Source: Cheiracanthium punctorium
Taxonomy: Eukaryota > Arthropoda > Arachnida > Araneae > Cheiracanthiidae
Assembly (NCBI GenBank): GCA_038373885.1
Contig: JAWZYV010013531.1
Location: 1-64,000, forward strand
DNA length: 64,000 bases
Direction: 5' to 3'
The position numbers were made by a program, and so were the translations under genes. The notes beneath the pieces are model-generated. The model saw only the letters and a list, made by a program, of their open reading frames with translations, ran no database searches and was not told the origin of the DNA. Each line of letters opens with the position of its first letter. The stretch's first letter is position 1. Positions 22,151 through 33,130 of the stretch are shown piece by piece.

Positions 22151-23964
22151 GCAGTACTTGAGAAAGCCGCCCTGATCGACTGATTATGGAAAGGGAACTT
22201 ATCACATTTATAGTAAATTCAATGAACAAATACTATAATAGTCAATTGAAATAATTATCCGCGTCCAGATAAAAATAAGACGTTTTTAATACTTTAGAAA
22301 GATGTAAGATGGCTATGTCTTCTTTTTGCCTATTTGGGTGACTGTTCCTGCCCAACTTGCTGTAAATATAATTGGATTATCAGGAAAATTATATGTCATT
22401 AACACTCCTTATTATTATGTACTTTATTGAAAATAATGTGTATAGTATTGCTAACGAGTACTAAAGGATTAATAAATCATGGTTTACGGGCAAAAAAATT
22501 GTTGGAAATAATTGTTTGCTAGGATATTTCGTATCGCATCCCATATTAATATAACGTTGTTGTAGATAAAATCTGCAAAATTAGTTAGTAAACATTATTG
22601 TCACTTCCTGCAGCATGCTTATCAATAAAAATGGTGAGTATAATACTGATAGCTCCTTTTACAGACACGTAAATTTGTTACAACATATTACGATGTAGTA
22701 GTTCGACTTCATTTGAAATGTGTTTTGCTTATTGTGTTTTATTTAAAGTAAAGGCAATTAATAAAAATCTGGTATGTGGTGTGTTTTATTTAAAATAAAG
22801 AAAATTAATAAAAACCCGGAATAAAAAATTAATAATAAAATTGTTCAATAAACTGATTAATAAAGCAGTTCAAAATTATCGAGAAGCTGTAAGAACTTTT
22901 TTTATCTACCTATTTGTCTTTCCTCTATCTAACTTTCATTAATATGCATTTTCATAAAATTTCATAAAGTGTATTGTTTATACTTACAACAAAAAGGTAA
23001 CACAGGAAAGCTGAGTACATAACCAAGAAAACTGAGTACATAAAGTTCTTCAACAGGGACACACAAAAGAATGCCAGGAGGCAAAATATTCACAAATTTT
23101 ATATTTTCTTAACTTATGACGTCTACACATTTTCATTACGGAAAATCATTTTTATCGCTTTATATATATCAATTTTAATTTTTATAAAGGAAAAAGAAAG
23201 AAATTACCTTTCTGGAAATAAATAAACAACAAAAAATGTATAACCAATAGCTGTGTGACCCGGTCCTAGATATCGAATTAGTGGTTATATTGTAAAATAT
23301 CTCATTATTTTTAAGCTGTAACTTAATGTGCAAATCATGACATTTTTCTAAAAAATTATATCCATTACTTTCTGAAAAATTAACTGAAAAATTTCAACAC
23401 TAATGTAATATAGTATAACATTAGCGAATTTTTTAAATAAAAAGAAACGACCTTTTAGTATATGTTTTACTTTACATCAATCAAAATCAGTTTAATATGT
23501 ACTTTAAAGACGTTATTTGCCAGGTATGCTGAGATGTTTTATCAAAAAGAATGGGCATATTTTTTCATACATTATGATCATGGAGGATTAACCTGCTCCT
23601 TCGGAAAAAGAACGTCCAGAACAGTAATATTAAATATATGATGCAATATTTATAAAGCAAACCTTTTTTAATGTCGGTTTCAAGAAAATTGCTATGTCTA
23701 TAACCGTAACAAATCTTTACCGAAAATGTCAACGCGTAAGAAATAATTGGGTTCGGAAAAAGTTTCTGAAGATCATTATGAAGTTCCGGCCCATTTTAGG
23801 AAGTGACAGCCCAAAAAATAAGTTCATTATTGAAAAATCTTTAGACGGTTCATTAAAAGCTCTTCTTTTAAAGATTGGGATGTGTGTGAATCTTCCTGAA
23901 TCAGCTTGTAAGCTGAAAATAATAATAAAAAAAACATAATAATTATACATAAATATATATGTAA
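22151..23964. other. Unassigned AT-rich region
   Basis: No coding region or element end recognised. A short duplicated word (GTGTTTTATTTAAA) occurs at about 22733 and 22779. Confidence 0.35.
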
Positions 23965-24330
23965 TCAGGGTGTCACAAAAAGATCGTAACACGCTTTAAT
24001 TCTATATCTAAGAGGGGAATGTAAACTGAAAAATGTTCCAAATGAGGTGAGAAAAGAGACTACAATAAGAAAAAAAATCCCGTGGTTAATTTTCAAAAGT
24101 GACACTTTTTAAATTTGTATATGACCCCCAGACAAAAAAATCCCAATTAGTGAAGTGTTCCTCACACTCTAAAGAGATGATGGACAAAATGTCAGCCTCT
24201 CACCGTAAAACATAATGCTAGAGTGCAAAAGAATTATTTTCTTTCGTAATTTCTGTATCGACCCCTGAAACGTGATCATCCAATGTGATTTTTTTTACCT
24301 CTAGAGCTATTAAAAAGAGGTTTAAGTCAG
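23965..24330. mobile_element. Truncated mariner-type MITE
   Basis: CAGGGTGTCACAAAAAGATCGTAACACGC and the following 350 bp line up with the left half of the element at 56787, including the words GTAAACTGAAAAATGTTCC and TTCTTTCGTAATTTCTGTA. The right half is absent. No coding content. Confidence 0.6.
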
Positions 24331-25082
24331 CATATGCTTATCTTCAATAATTCAATTGGTCTAATAACATTTATTTCGATATAAATTCATTCAGTCATGA
24401 ATGTTTAAGAAAATTATTTTTAAATGCACGTGCTGAAATTCCTTACTTCCACCTTAATTATCTGCGATGCACAAATTCAGTATTATTTTTATTTTACTGA
24501 GTTCATAAAGCTTTTGTGCATTGCTTTCTACCATCAGATTATATGCGCCTTTTCAGAGTCACTTCCCAAAATTTAGATCTTCATAAGAAGGGGAAGGAAC
24601 TTTTTGTAACTGCTAAATTGGTATCTATCAAAAACTACTAACAACCACTAGAGAACATATTTAAGCTTCCAGATTTAGTACACGCATGTTTCGAATCTTA
24701 CAGTGTACTGTACACTCTTCAACTATCAGAAAATCGAATTTTGGTCTTTTCATTCGACATACTGCCTTTACATGCTTGATCTGTGAAATTCGATCATATA
24801 ATCGAGACGCCCAATTTTTAGAGCATATTTTTAAAGTTGCTCTGTTCTTAACCAGAAGGAACTAAAATTAAAGTGTACACACCATGCTAGTAAATGGACC
24901 GGACAACATTAACGTAATCTGTTCGGCAAAGGAAAATGATTTTATATTCTCTTGATTTGTAACTAGAGAAGCTATGCTAACAATTGCGAGAGTAGATGTG
25001 CTTGAGTAAATTTGTGTGTGAGAGTCAGGTAGACCCATAGGCTTCAGCATAGCATTATTAATGAGCGTAATTAATTGAAAAA
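24331..25082. other. Unassigned region
   Basis: AT-rich, short frames only. A 76-codon minus-strand frame at 24868-25098 shows no motif. Confidence 0.3.
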
Positions 25083-25159
25083 TAGGAGGGAAGCTCATAA
25101 AGTAAGTTTCGTATTATCTTTCACACGGAAGTTTTTTTAGAAAAAAGAAAGCCATCATG

Positions 25160-25345
25160 AACTATACACCTTGTACTATTTTTCGATATAGTCTCCATTG
25201 ACCTTGAGACTCGAACCGTCCAATCAGTTTGAAAAAACCACAGTAGTTGAACTCCGTTCCCTGTGATCATGCCTGTGAGGCACTGAAAGCCGCACTCTCG
25301 GAACTCCAAAACAATGCTTAAGGGGTTGTGACATTAGCTTAAAAT
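25160..25345 (-). pseudogene. Mariner transposase C-terminal fragment (left arm)
   Basis: On the minus strand the translation contains GTEF followed by a short segment and, after a frame change, SMETISKNSTRC in one frame or a G-D-Y-x-E-K-stop pattern in another. The order (GTEF, aromatic-rich linker, VxGDYxEK then stop) is that of the mariner transposase C-terminus. No DDE residues are included. Confidence 0.45.
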
Positions 25346-25859
25346 CCAAGCAACTTTCTTGCCGAATAACTTTTAGACTATCTATTGTTACGTTGACAAC
25401 GGGCGATCTCCAACTTTTTGCTTTCCGGACGAAAAAATCTGAGTCAGCCGAAATTTCGGCCAATCAGAGAACTTCTTCCTGCAGATGGCAATTACGGTTC
25501 TAAGAAGCTTCGCTCAAAGTGATAAAAGTCTGGCGACGTGCAAGTGGAGTCTGGAATTAGAAGTCGATTTTATTGTCGAATTAAAGAAATTACCTTACAC
25601 ATGTAATCAACTTAAGTATTACAATCAATAACATACTGCTACCGATCCGATGTAACTATACCAACGAAAGGGTTTTACTAGATGCAGAGTCACGATAAGT
25701 AAAATAACAACCTAAACCATAAGTCAGCGACACTTAAGCATACGATGACTGTTGGCGTTGGAGAAAGTTTGTGTACTTCGATAACCCTTAACGATAACCC
25801 CGCCTATAAAGTCTGGCAAAAAAGTTGTTCCGTCAGAAAGTTGCTCGGATTTCAAGCTA

Positions 25860-26045
25860 GTGTGCTAACCCCTTGAGATGCAGCAGGTTGTGCGACAATT
25901 CCTTGAATCACAGGGCACGGAGTTTTAACACAGTAGTTCCTTCAAAGTGATTTCACTCTACGAGAAATGTCTCAATGTCTGTGGCAACCATGTCGAAAAA
26001 TAGCACAAGGTGTATAGTTCATGTAAGCATGGTGTATTTTCTTTT
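25860..26045 (+). pseudogene. Mariner transposase C-terminal fragment (right arm)
   Basis: The mirrored counterpart of 25160-25345: it contains GTEF (near 25918), then NVS and the same SKNSTRCIVH string in a shifted frame (near 26000). The match to the left arm at the DNA level is clear over about 190 bp. Broken and without a catalytic core. Confidence 0.45.
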
Positions 26046-26113
26046 CTTACAATAAAGTTTCCGTTCGAGAAAAAAAAATGGTGAAACTTACTTTCGGAAC
26101 GTCCTTCATCTAA

Positions 26114-27519
26114 TATGTTTGCTTAAAATGAGCTGTCATCGTTCACTGGTCCAAAAATACTTCACGAGTTTCCTATTTAATATTGATAAAATATCAACTG
26201 AAATGTGCAGCTAAAAGCGTTTTGAAAACTCACTTCAGTGCTGAAAACACCAAATTGAAGTATTTTAATCTATGTGCATATTTACAAAAGTTTTTTGAAA
26301 ACTTCACCTTTACATGTACAAAAAGGTTATTTAAAAGTTCAAGTGGATAAATTTTTAGTAAAAGGTCATAGAAAACTTCACCAGTATATTTCAATAGGTT
26401 TTTGAAAGCTTCGGACGGATTATCCCAAATGACTATTAGTACTAAGATCTGACTTTGTTTTGAAGAATTATAGGATTGTTTCAAACCGAGTCTAACATTA
26501 ATAATGCACGTAAGAAAGTAATTCGTTTTGATTTATGCTTTTTGATGTCAGCCAACAGATCCTTCAGTATCAAAAGCAACTGAATATGTTTTCTGTCGTG
26601 TTTGTAATTTAGTGTCGGAGGATTTAAAAACTTAATCTCATATCCATGAGTATGGACATGAGTATTCATCACACCTGCGGTTTAAAAGTCTTTAAAAACT
26701 GACCGCTAAAACGATTTTACAGAAATGGAAGTTGTAAGAATTCTATTTCATTATAACATAATTTTTTTTATATAAAAGAAATATCTATTCATTTTGTTTG
26801 CTTACTTGCTGATACAAATGACAGTTGCATACATATATTTTTAAGCGCCATACTACCAGCTTTTATTGTAAAACTAAAATTTGTTATTAGAGACCATACA
26901 AATAAAAAGTTATTATTGCTGTAGACAGCTTCAAAATAAATTGGTTAAATAGGAATTTCATATTTATTTACTTCATAAGTAATTGCAATTTATATCCAAG
27001 AGATTATTTGAAATTAAAATAAAGCACTTTCTTATTAATAATTCATTCAAAGCACTTTCATGCGAGTCTCATGATGTTACTTTTTGTGAAACTGATTTAC
27101 AAGGAGTATTCTCCGTCATTATTATAATTCATCCAAAGTAAAGTCACAGATTCAGTGATAACTTTTCAAAGGAAATAGCTGCGATAAAGTAATTTTAGAT
27201 TAGGTTTTTAAAAAAAATCCAGAATTCACTTTTTGTGTTTTGAGTTTAAAAATCGAATAACGACGAATTTGTATTAAGGAGAAAAAAGTATTTCTAAATT
27301 TAAAAATAGCTAATTAGCATGAATTATGGCAAAACAAAAAATTTCATCTTCGGTACTATTTATTTTAAAAGAAATATAATGAAAATCGATATAGTAATTT
27401 TATAAAAAAAACTTAATTTTCAATAAGTATTACGGTTAATGAATGCTCGGTGGCTTTTTCTTTTTAAATTATTTAATTTGAAAAATAATCATTTGATAAG
27501 TGTGAAAACTGACAAGTAA
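26114..27519. other. Unassigned AT-rich region
   Basis: A word GAAAACTTCACC occurs twice (about 26297 and 26370) in otherwise featureless sequence. No coding evidence. Confidence 0.3.
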
Positions 27520-29246
27520 AAACACGTCCCTCCATTCCTTATATTTATTCTCCGCTAAACTAGAGTACGTAAAAATCCCATTTGTTACAAAGTACAGCTA
27601 TTTACCATTTCCACAAATGCTGATTGCCTTTAAACGATCCCTGTCAGCTTTTCGAAATTCTCGTCCATTATGCATGCTAACGTATGCGGCGTAATGAGAT
27701 AAATTTTAGCCAGAACATCCTTTGAGAACAACTATACGAAATCCACGTGTCCAATTACATTACGCTGAGCAGAAACGTTCGCTCTATCTATTAAGCAGAG
27801 AGCTCCGTAAGTGGAACTTGAGCTTTGCAAACCTCTCGGAGATTTTGATAAAGACGCATGTGCTTGCCACCAGAATGAATTAAGGCAAGATCTGTTCATC
27901 TTTAACTTTCTTACGATTAAAATTTTGATGTGTTCTCTTTAAGAAAGGGACGCTTTAAAATTTTATATAGCTGAAATTTTAAATGAAACCGAACAAATGC
28001 GTTTACTCTCTGTCGTCATTAAAAATTCATCCATTTTGATGGAAAATCCATTTGTATTAGAAATTCCTTCACTTGTGCAATTTATGTAATGAAAGTTTGG
28101 AAATTTTAATTGAATAATAACGGATACAGGCAAATATCAGCTGCTGTACATAAGTACTTAGAGACTTTTCTCTTTAATATTTGACATTAAAGGCAGGTAA
28201 AATTTCTTATGGATATATACATTTACTTGATACTGTACGATCACTTAAATATAGATATTGAATACTATAGTCATACTCATAGTGGTGATTATTATTGAAT
28301 TTTATAAAAGTGTGCCTCTTAGCAGACAAAAAAAAATCTCTAATGTAATTTTATGGAATTCATTTCAGTTTATGAGGTTGGAAAATAAAATATATAATCT
28401 GAACAAATTCAAGCAATCATGTACATTTAATAGTTGGTTTGTCGTCGAAAAGTGTGTATAATGGTAAAACCGTTTATTCTTTAAATTTTCAGAAGTGCTA
28501 TACTTTTTTAAAAAGAACCTTGGCATTTCTTACACTTTTGTTTTTGTGATTATCTTCTCATTTAATGATTACAATAATGAATAAAAATATTAAAAATAAC
28601 CATAAAGAGTTACTAACTGATAGTGTTACAGTAACTGTATCATTAGTGTTTAGTCAAAAACAATTTCTCTCAAATGTGAATGGCAGATTAAAATTTTTCG
28701 TGTAAAAACTTCCAAAAATAAATCTCCCAGAAAAACCATTTTCATTTTCCAATTTTTATATTTATGTTCCATTAGACATAGTATAGTATAAGACTCTTAC
28801 TTAAGACAAACCTTTTATTTTACATTGTCAGGACAAATGTTGATTTTCTTTAAATTATGAACATTAAAATATAAATTATTTTCTGCCGAAGCTTTTCGGA
28901 ATTTGAGTTCATTATGTCTGGTAAAACATGCAGTACATAATTAGATAAAGTTTACACAGAATATTCTTTGAAAATCCTATATGAAATACAGGTGTCCTAT
29001 TACATTACGCAAAATACCAACGTTCATTCTATCTATTGAGCGGAAAGTTCAGTCAGTGGAACATTTAGCCTTGTGAATGTTTAGGAAGAGAAATATTGGA
29101 AAGAAGAACGCTAATAGAATGAATTAAACTCAAATTTGTTTTAGTTTTCTTGTAATTAAAAATGTGTTTTTTATGTTTTTTTAAAATATTTATTTTTTTG
29201 CAATACAGGATACGATGTTTTAGGACTTGATATCATTCTTATTTAG

Positions 29247-29278
<32 letters not shown>

Positions 29279-29800
29279 AGAAGATGCATTTACTATCTCT
29301 CATGGGTCTAGTTTTATTAAATTTGTTTAAAAGAAGTAATAATTTATGAAATTTAATTTGTGAATTATATAATTTAAGTAGTGAAGGTTCATTTTAATTG
29401 AAAAATATCAAGAACTTATAAATATCAGTTGACAGATTAAAATTTCCATATACTTTATTTTCATCAATGTTAGTAATAAAATACGGTCACTAAAAGGTAT
29501 GCTGAATATAATTAATTTATATAATATATATTTTTATAGTTTTATAATTCAAAACTTTTGAATACTCACTACTTTTGAATTCAAACTTTGTTTAACATGA
29601 GTTCATGTGTAAAAGTTTTTTAGTAAAAAAGGCAAGCGATATTTATGTTTTCAATTCAACTCCGTAAAATTGCGCTGTAAAGATATTGCATTGGGACTCA
29701 TCTTCACAATTATATTGGATAGATTGAAAATAATAATAATAAATGGAAATAGTTGAAACAGCAAAATTTCTGTTGTTTGTAAACTTAAAATTTTATATCA
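27520..29800. repeat. Old tandem segmental duplication, two units of about 1.24 kb
   Basis: Blocks at 27540-28260 recur in the same order 1240-1250 bp downstream. Examples are CACAAATGCTGATTGCCTTTAAA (27614) with ACAAATGTTGATTTTCTTTAAA (28835), TCCAATTACATTACGC (27748) with TCCTATTACATTACGC (28992), and CTCTATCTATTAAGCAGAGAG (27781) with TTCTATCTATTGAGCGGAAAG (29029). The units are clearly diverged and neither codes for a recognisable protein. A run of 30 A (29247-29276) interrupts the second unit. No transposon ends bound the repeat. Confidence 0.7.
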
Positions 29801-30846
29801 CTCATTTGCTACCGTCTTCAATGTTTATCCTGCTTATTACATTAATTCAACAATAATTCGACGTTAATTGTAATACTGTAAAGCTATTCCTCCAGAAATA
29901 TGCACACTACCACATAATTAATTACAATAATAACTCACAAAACTCATTATCTGATGTGCGTTAAAGAGCTATTGCGGTTGCATAATGATATTTTCATAAC
30001 TCTAGATTTGGCTCCGGCTTAGCCTATATGGTAAATTACGAAAATACAGCCTTAATTGAGTCATTAATCTAGCATGTAATTATTATAATTAAATTAGATT
30101 AAAATTTCTAAAATTGAAACCAGTGCTGTTCTGATATACTCAAGCTATATTGTGCGCCGTATTACTTATTACTAAATTTTAAATTGAAATGTGCTAAGAA
30201 AATGAGCGAGTTGTAACGAAAATCCATTGATTTTAGATGTTCAAAATAAAATATTCAAAAGTTAAAACTATTAGCGTGAATACCGTTTAAATATGAAAAC
30301 TATAGTTTAAATATGAACGTCTTTTAATGAATTAATGTTGTTCTTTGAATAAAGAAGACATACGCATGTTGAAGACAGGACCACCTTAAAAGCAAAATAT
30401 TGTGAATGCAAGAATGAATTTTGGCACCCCTTAGAATGAAAATGGTTATAAAAACCAAGAAATGGAGTTGGGTGCTGTATAGCTGAAATTTGTCGAAGCT
30501 TAATATTTGAAGTTGGCATTTTAAAGAGATTAGAAACCAAATACTAAAGCTTATAAGTAGTAATAAACTGTAAACATCAAAATAAAGTATGCATCACCTT
30601 TCCACTTTTATATCTCCATGCATACTATTGGTGCGTTGTAAGTTTAAAAAAATGCAGTGTAGAGAGAAAAATATTGACTTAATGGAATGGGCTATAGCAA
30701 GGAAATTTTTTCGGAAGTGGTTCAATGCTTCTATATGAGCTTCTATATAGATTTTTGAACAGATGTAATTCGTGTTCTAATGATGTCGTATTGTGGGGGT
30801 GGCATCAATAGTCATTCGCCCTGGAAAAGGGCTTATGACATCATAA
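29801..30846. other. Unassigned AT-rich region upstream of the gypsy element
   Basis: No recognised gene or repeat. Its last bases (GTAT, 30847-30850) form the left target duplication of the gypsy element. Confidence 0.3.
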
Positions 30847-30850
30847 GTAT

Positions 30851-31756
30851 TGTTACGAATTTTCGGGGCAACCCTCTGCTCTGGGGCTTAAAATGGTTTA
30901 AAATTCGTATTCTACGCTTCAAATAGATAAATTTTGCTTTTTGTTGCATCAAAATCGGCCAATTAGAACCGGAGATACGGAGGTTTCGGTTTCCCATTCA
31001 AATATATGGGATTTCTAGAAAACTCGAGAAATATTAGTCCTAGAGCTTAGATCTCTTCACTTTTGAGGACTTATTTTTGGCGCCAAATTTGGCGATATTT
31101 CGCCAAAAGTCGCCAAGCTTGGCGAGTTTTTGGTCATTTGGCGCGATTTTCCCAATGGAGCCTGGTAGTTGTTTTTCCTGCATTAAAAACGCATAATAAC
31201 CTAACATTTCTCTTCTATGACGTAATCAAAATTCACGCTTTCTGTAGAACCCTCGAGAAATTGACTTTTCTGGAAACCTCTTGTACCTCCTGCGTCGGCT
31301 ATTTATAGAAGCGTGCATCGCCCCGAAGAGTCAGAGTGCGAGCTGAACGCTCGATGTGTGAAGAGCTCTCGGTACGCGTGCTTTGTAAAGCTGTGTTTTA
31401 GCTTGCTTTGTGAAGCTGTTTTTGAAGTGCTGTGTGTAAATTCTTCATTGCTGTGTCTTAAGGGATTGTGTACTATATCCCTTGAATATTTCCACGGAAT
31501 TTTAGCCTGTAAAAGTGACTTATTTTGTGTGAGAAATACAGCATTTGTGAGAGCTTCTGATCCAAGCGGATTGTTAAAAGCACGTTACTGCTAGATTGTG
31601 CTTGTGAATTGTGTGCAGCTGATTGTTCTACGAAGTTCTAGAAGAAATAAAGTTTGTGTTCCATCCTGACAAGTGACTTTTTTTTTACTTGAACTTTTTA
31701 CACCAACTGGACTTTAGAACGACGAACCCAAGGAGTAGCAGAGTAATTCCGCAACA
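30851..31756 (+). repeat. 5' LTR of Ty3/gypsy element
   Basis: It starts TGTTACG and ends CGCAACA, the TG...CA form, and matches the 3' LTR over its whole length with about six substitutions and a one-base difference in a T run. A TATA-like box (ctatttatag, 31299-31308) and an AATAAA signal (31646-31651) put U3 left of about 31330 and R/U5 to the right. U3 contains a dense cluster of GGCG and CGCC words at 31078-31147, including the palindrome TTTGGCGCCAAA. Confidence 0.95.
31078..31147. promoter_or_regulatory. Cluster of inverted TTGGCG motifs in the LTR U3
   Basis: Six TTGGCG-type words in alternating orientation lie within 70 bp, starting with the perfect palindrome TTTGGCGCCAAA and including GTCGCCAAGCTTGGCGAG. 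The first resembles a E2F-type binding site. The same cluster is at 37236-37305 in the 3' LTR, where GTCGCCAAGCTTGGCGAC is a perfect 18-bp palindrome. Weaker forms remain in the relic LTRs near 21750 and 60045. A regulatory role is inferred from position and conservation only. Confidence 0.4.
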
Positions 31757-31758
31757 TT

Positions 31759-31776
31759 TGGTGTCAGAATCGGGGT
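31759..31776 (+). promoter_or_regulatory. Primer binding site
   Basis: Two bases after the 5' LTR, TGGTGTCAGAATCGGGG begins with TGG, complementary to the CCA end of a tRNA, at the place where minus-strand DNA synthesis starts. I do not assign the tRNA. Confidence 0.75.
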
Positions 31777-31828
31777 TCTAAAGAAAGACTTTAATTTTCC
31801 AGTTTATGGTTTTGACTAGACAAAAAAA

Positions 31829-33104
31829 ATGGAAGAACAACTTCAAAAGCTCATGAATATGATGCAAGAAATGAAAGCCTGACAAGACGAGATGAAAGCC
31901 GGACAAGACGAGATGAAAGCCGCACAAGAACAGATGAAAGCCGGACAAGACGAGATGAAAGCCGGACAAGACGAGATGAAAGCCGCACAAGAACAGATGA
32001 AAGCCGGACAAGACGAGATGAAAGCCGCACAAGAACAGATGAAGGCGGATTTAGATTAGAAAATTGAAGCCGGACAGACCGATTTAGAAAAGAAAATTGA
32101 AGCCGGATTGGTCGGACTAGAGAAGAAAGTGGAAGATGGACAAAGAAAAATAGAAACCGGATTAGATGAGTTAAAAACCGCTCACGAAGAGATGAAAACC
32201 GGGTTAGAGGAAGTAGAGAAAAGAGTATCACTCCTGGAAGAAAGTCAAGCGAGATGCGAGGAAAGGATTGAGGAAAAGATCGATCACAAGCTAGAAGAAA
32301 AACTGGACAGTTTAGTAAAGCTGGGAAAGGTACCAGAAAACATCAGGTTATCTTCACACCGCCCAGCAGTGAAACTTACTGCCTATGACGGAAAGACTCC
32401 CTGGGAAGCTTACAAGACCCAATTTTCAATCGTCGCCAGAGCCAATGGTTGGAGCGAGTCCGAGAAAGCTAATCAACTGGCCGCTTCCCTTAGCGGAGAT
32501 GCAATTAATGTATTGCAAACTATCGGAGCGACTAAGATAGGAGATTTTGACGCCCTTGCCAGTGCCTTGGAGATGAAATTCGGAGAGAAGTGCCAGAAAG
32601 AATATAGTAGAATCCAACTTAAGTCAAGGATGCAGAGATCTGGCGAGACCCTTCAAGAGCTGGCTTCGGACATAGATAGGCTTTTTCATCTAGCTTACAT
32701 GGACCACCTTGATAATGTCCGAGAAGAAATGGCGGTGCGTCATTTTATTGAAGCCGTGATCCAGAAACCCAAAAGTCAGTTATGTTGGAAGATTATCAGG
32801 ATTTGAAGTCTGCTCTGGTGTTCGCAATGAAGCTAGAGGCAGCCCAGCGGGCCGTGAGAAAAGATCGGCATGCTGTTAGAGCGGTCACGGTCCAAGAGGA
32901 AGCTGACAAAGACACAGAGGGCGTCGAGAACAGGTTGAAGAGAAATGAAGATCTCATAGAGCGAAAAGATCCGATAGAACGAGAGATGGCCGGAAGAAAG
33001 TGAAATGCTGGAAGTGTGGCGTCGAAGGTCATGTACAAAAGCATTGTGGTCGAAAGTCTTATGACCAGCAAGAGAAATCTAAGAACATGAAAGAGGGAAA
33101 CTAG
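31829..33104 (+). pseudogene. gag: Gypsy gag with heptad-repeat coiled coil and CCHC knuckle, broken
   Basis: ATG 31829 opens a frame with TGA at 31880-31882 and TAG at 32057-32059, then stays open to 32806. The first part is a tandem array of 21-bp units, each coding for a heptad of type MKAGQDE or MKAAQEQ, giving a perfectly phased coiled coil that continues as E/K-rich sequence to about 32330. The middle (PWEAYKTQFSIVARANGWSESEKA) is capsid-like. A frameshift near 32775 passes to frame 1 (DYQDLKSALVFAMKLEAAQ), and a second puts the zinc knuckle KCWKCGVEGHVQKHC (33003-33047, C-x2-C-x4-H-x4-C) in frame 3, ending at TAG 33102-33104. Gag would assemble the particle and bind RNA, but this copy cannot. 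Confidence 0.85.
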
Positions 33105-33130
33105 GAGGTGGCCATCTCGCGGGGCGGAGG

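Larger units (their letters stand above)
25083..26113. mobile_element. Palindromic mariner derivative with mirrored transposase 3' ends
   Basis: The left arm (about 25083-25390, read on the minus strand) and the right arm (about 25805-26113, plus strand) are diverged inverted copies. Both share AAAGTAAGTTTC near the outer tip, then CAAGGTGTATAGTTCATG, CGGAGTT and CAAGCT-like blocks in mirrored order. Both read outward as the end of a mariner transposase. The central 400 bp is partly alignable. The layout suggests that two 3' halves were joined and the 5' half lost. Confidence 0.55.

Noticed and set aside
31063..31594. Open frames of 81 and 93 codons present in both LTRs (also 37221-37752)
   Set aside because: They are repeated only because the LTR is duplicated; they overlap promoter and leader sequence and show no domain.
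31874..32045. Simple satellite
   Set aside because: The 21-bp units lie in frame inside gag and encode heptads, so they are part of the coding sequence.
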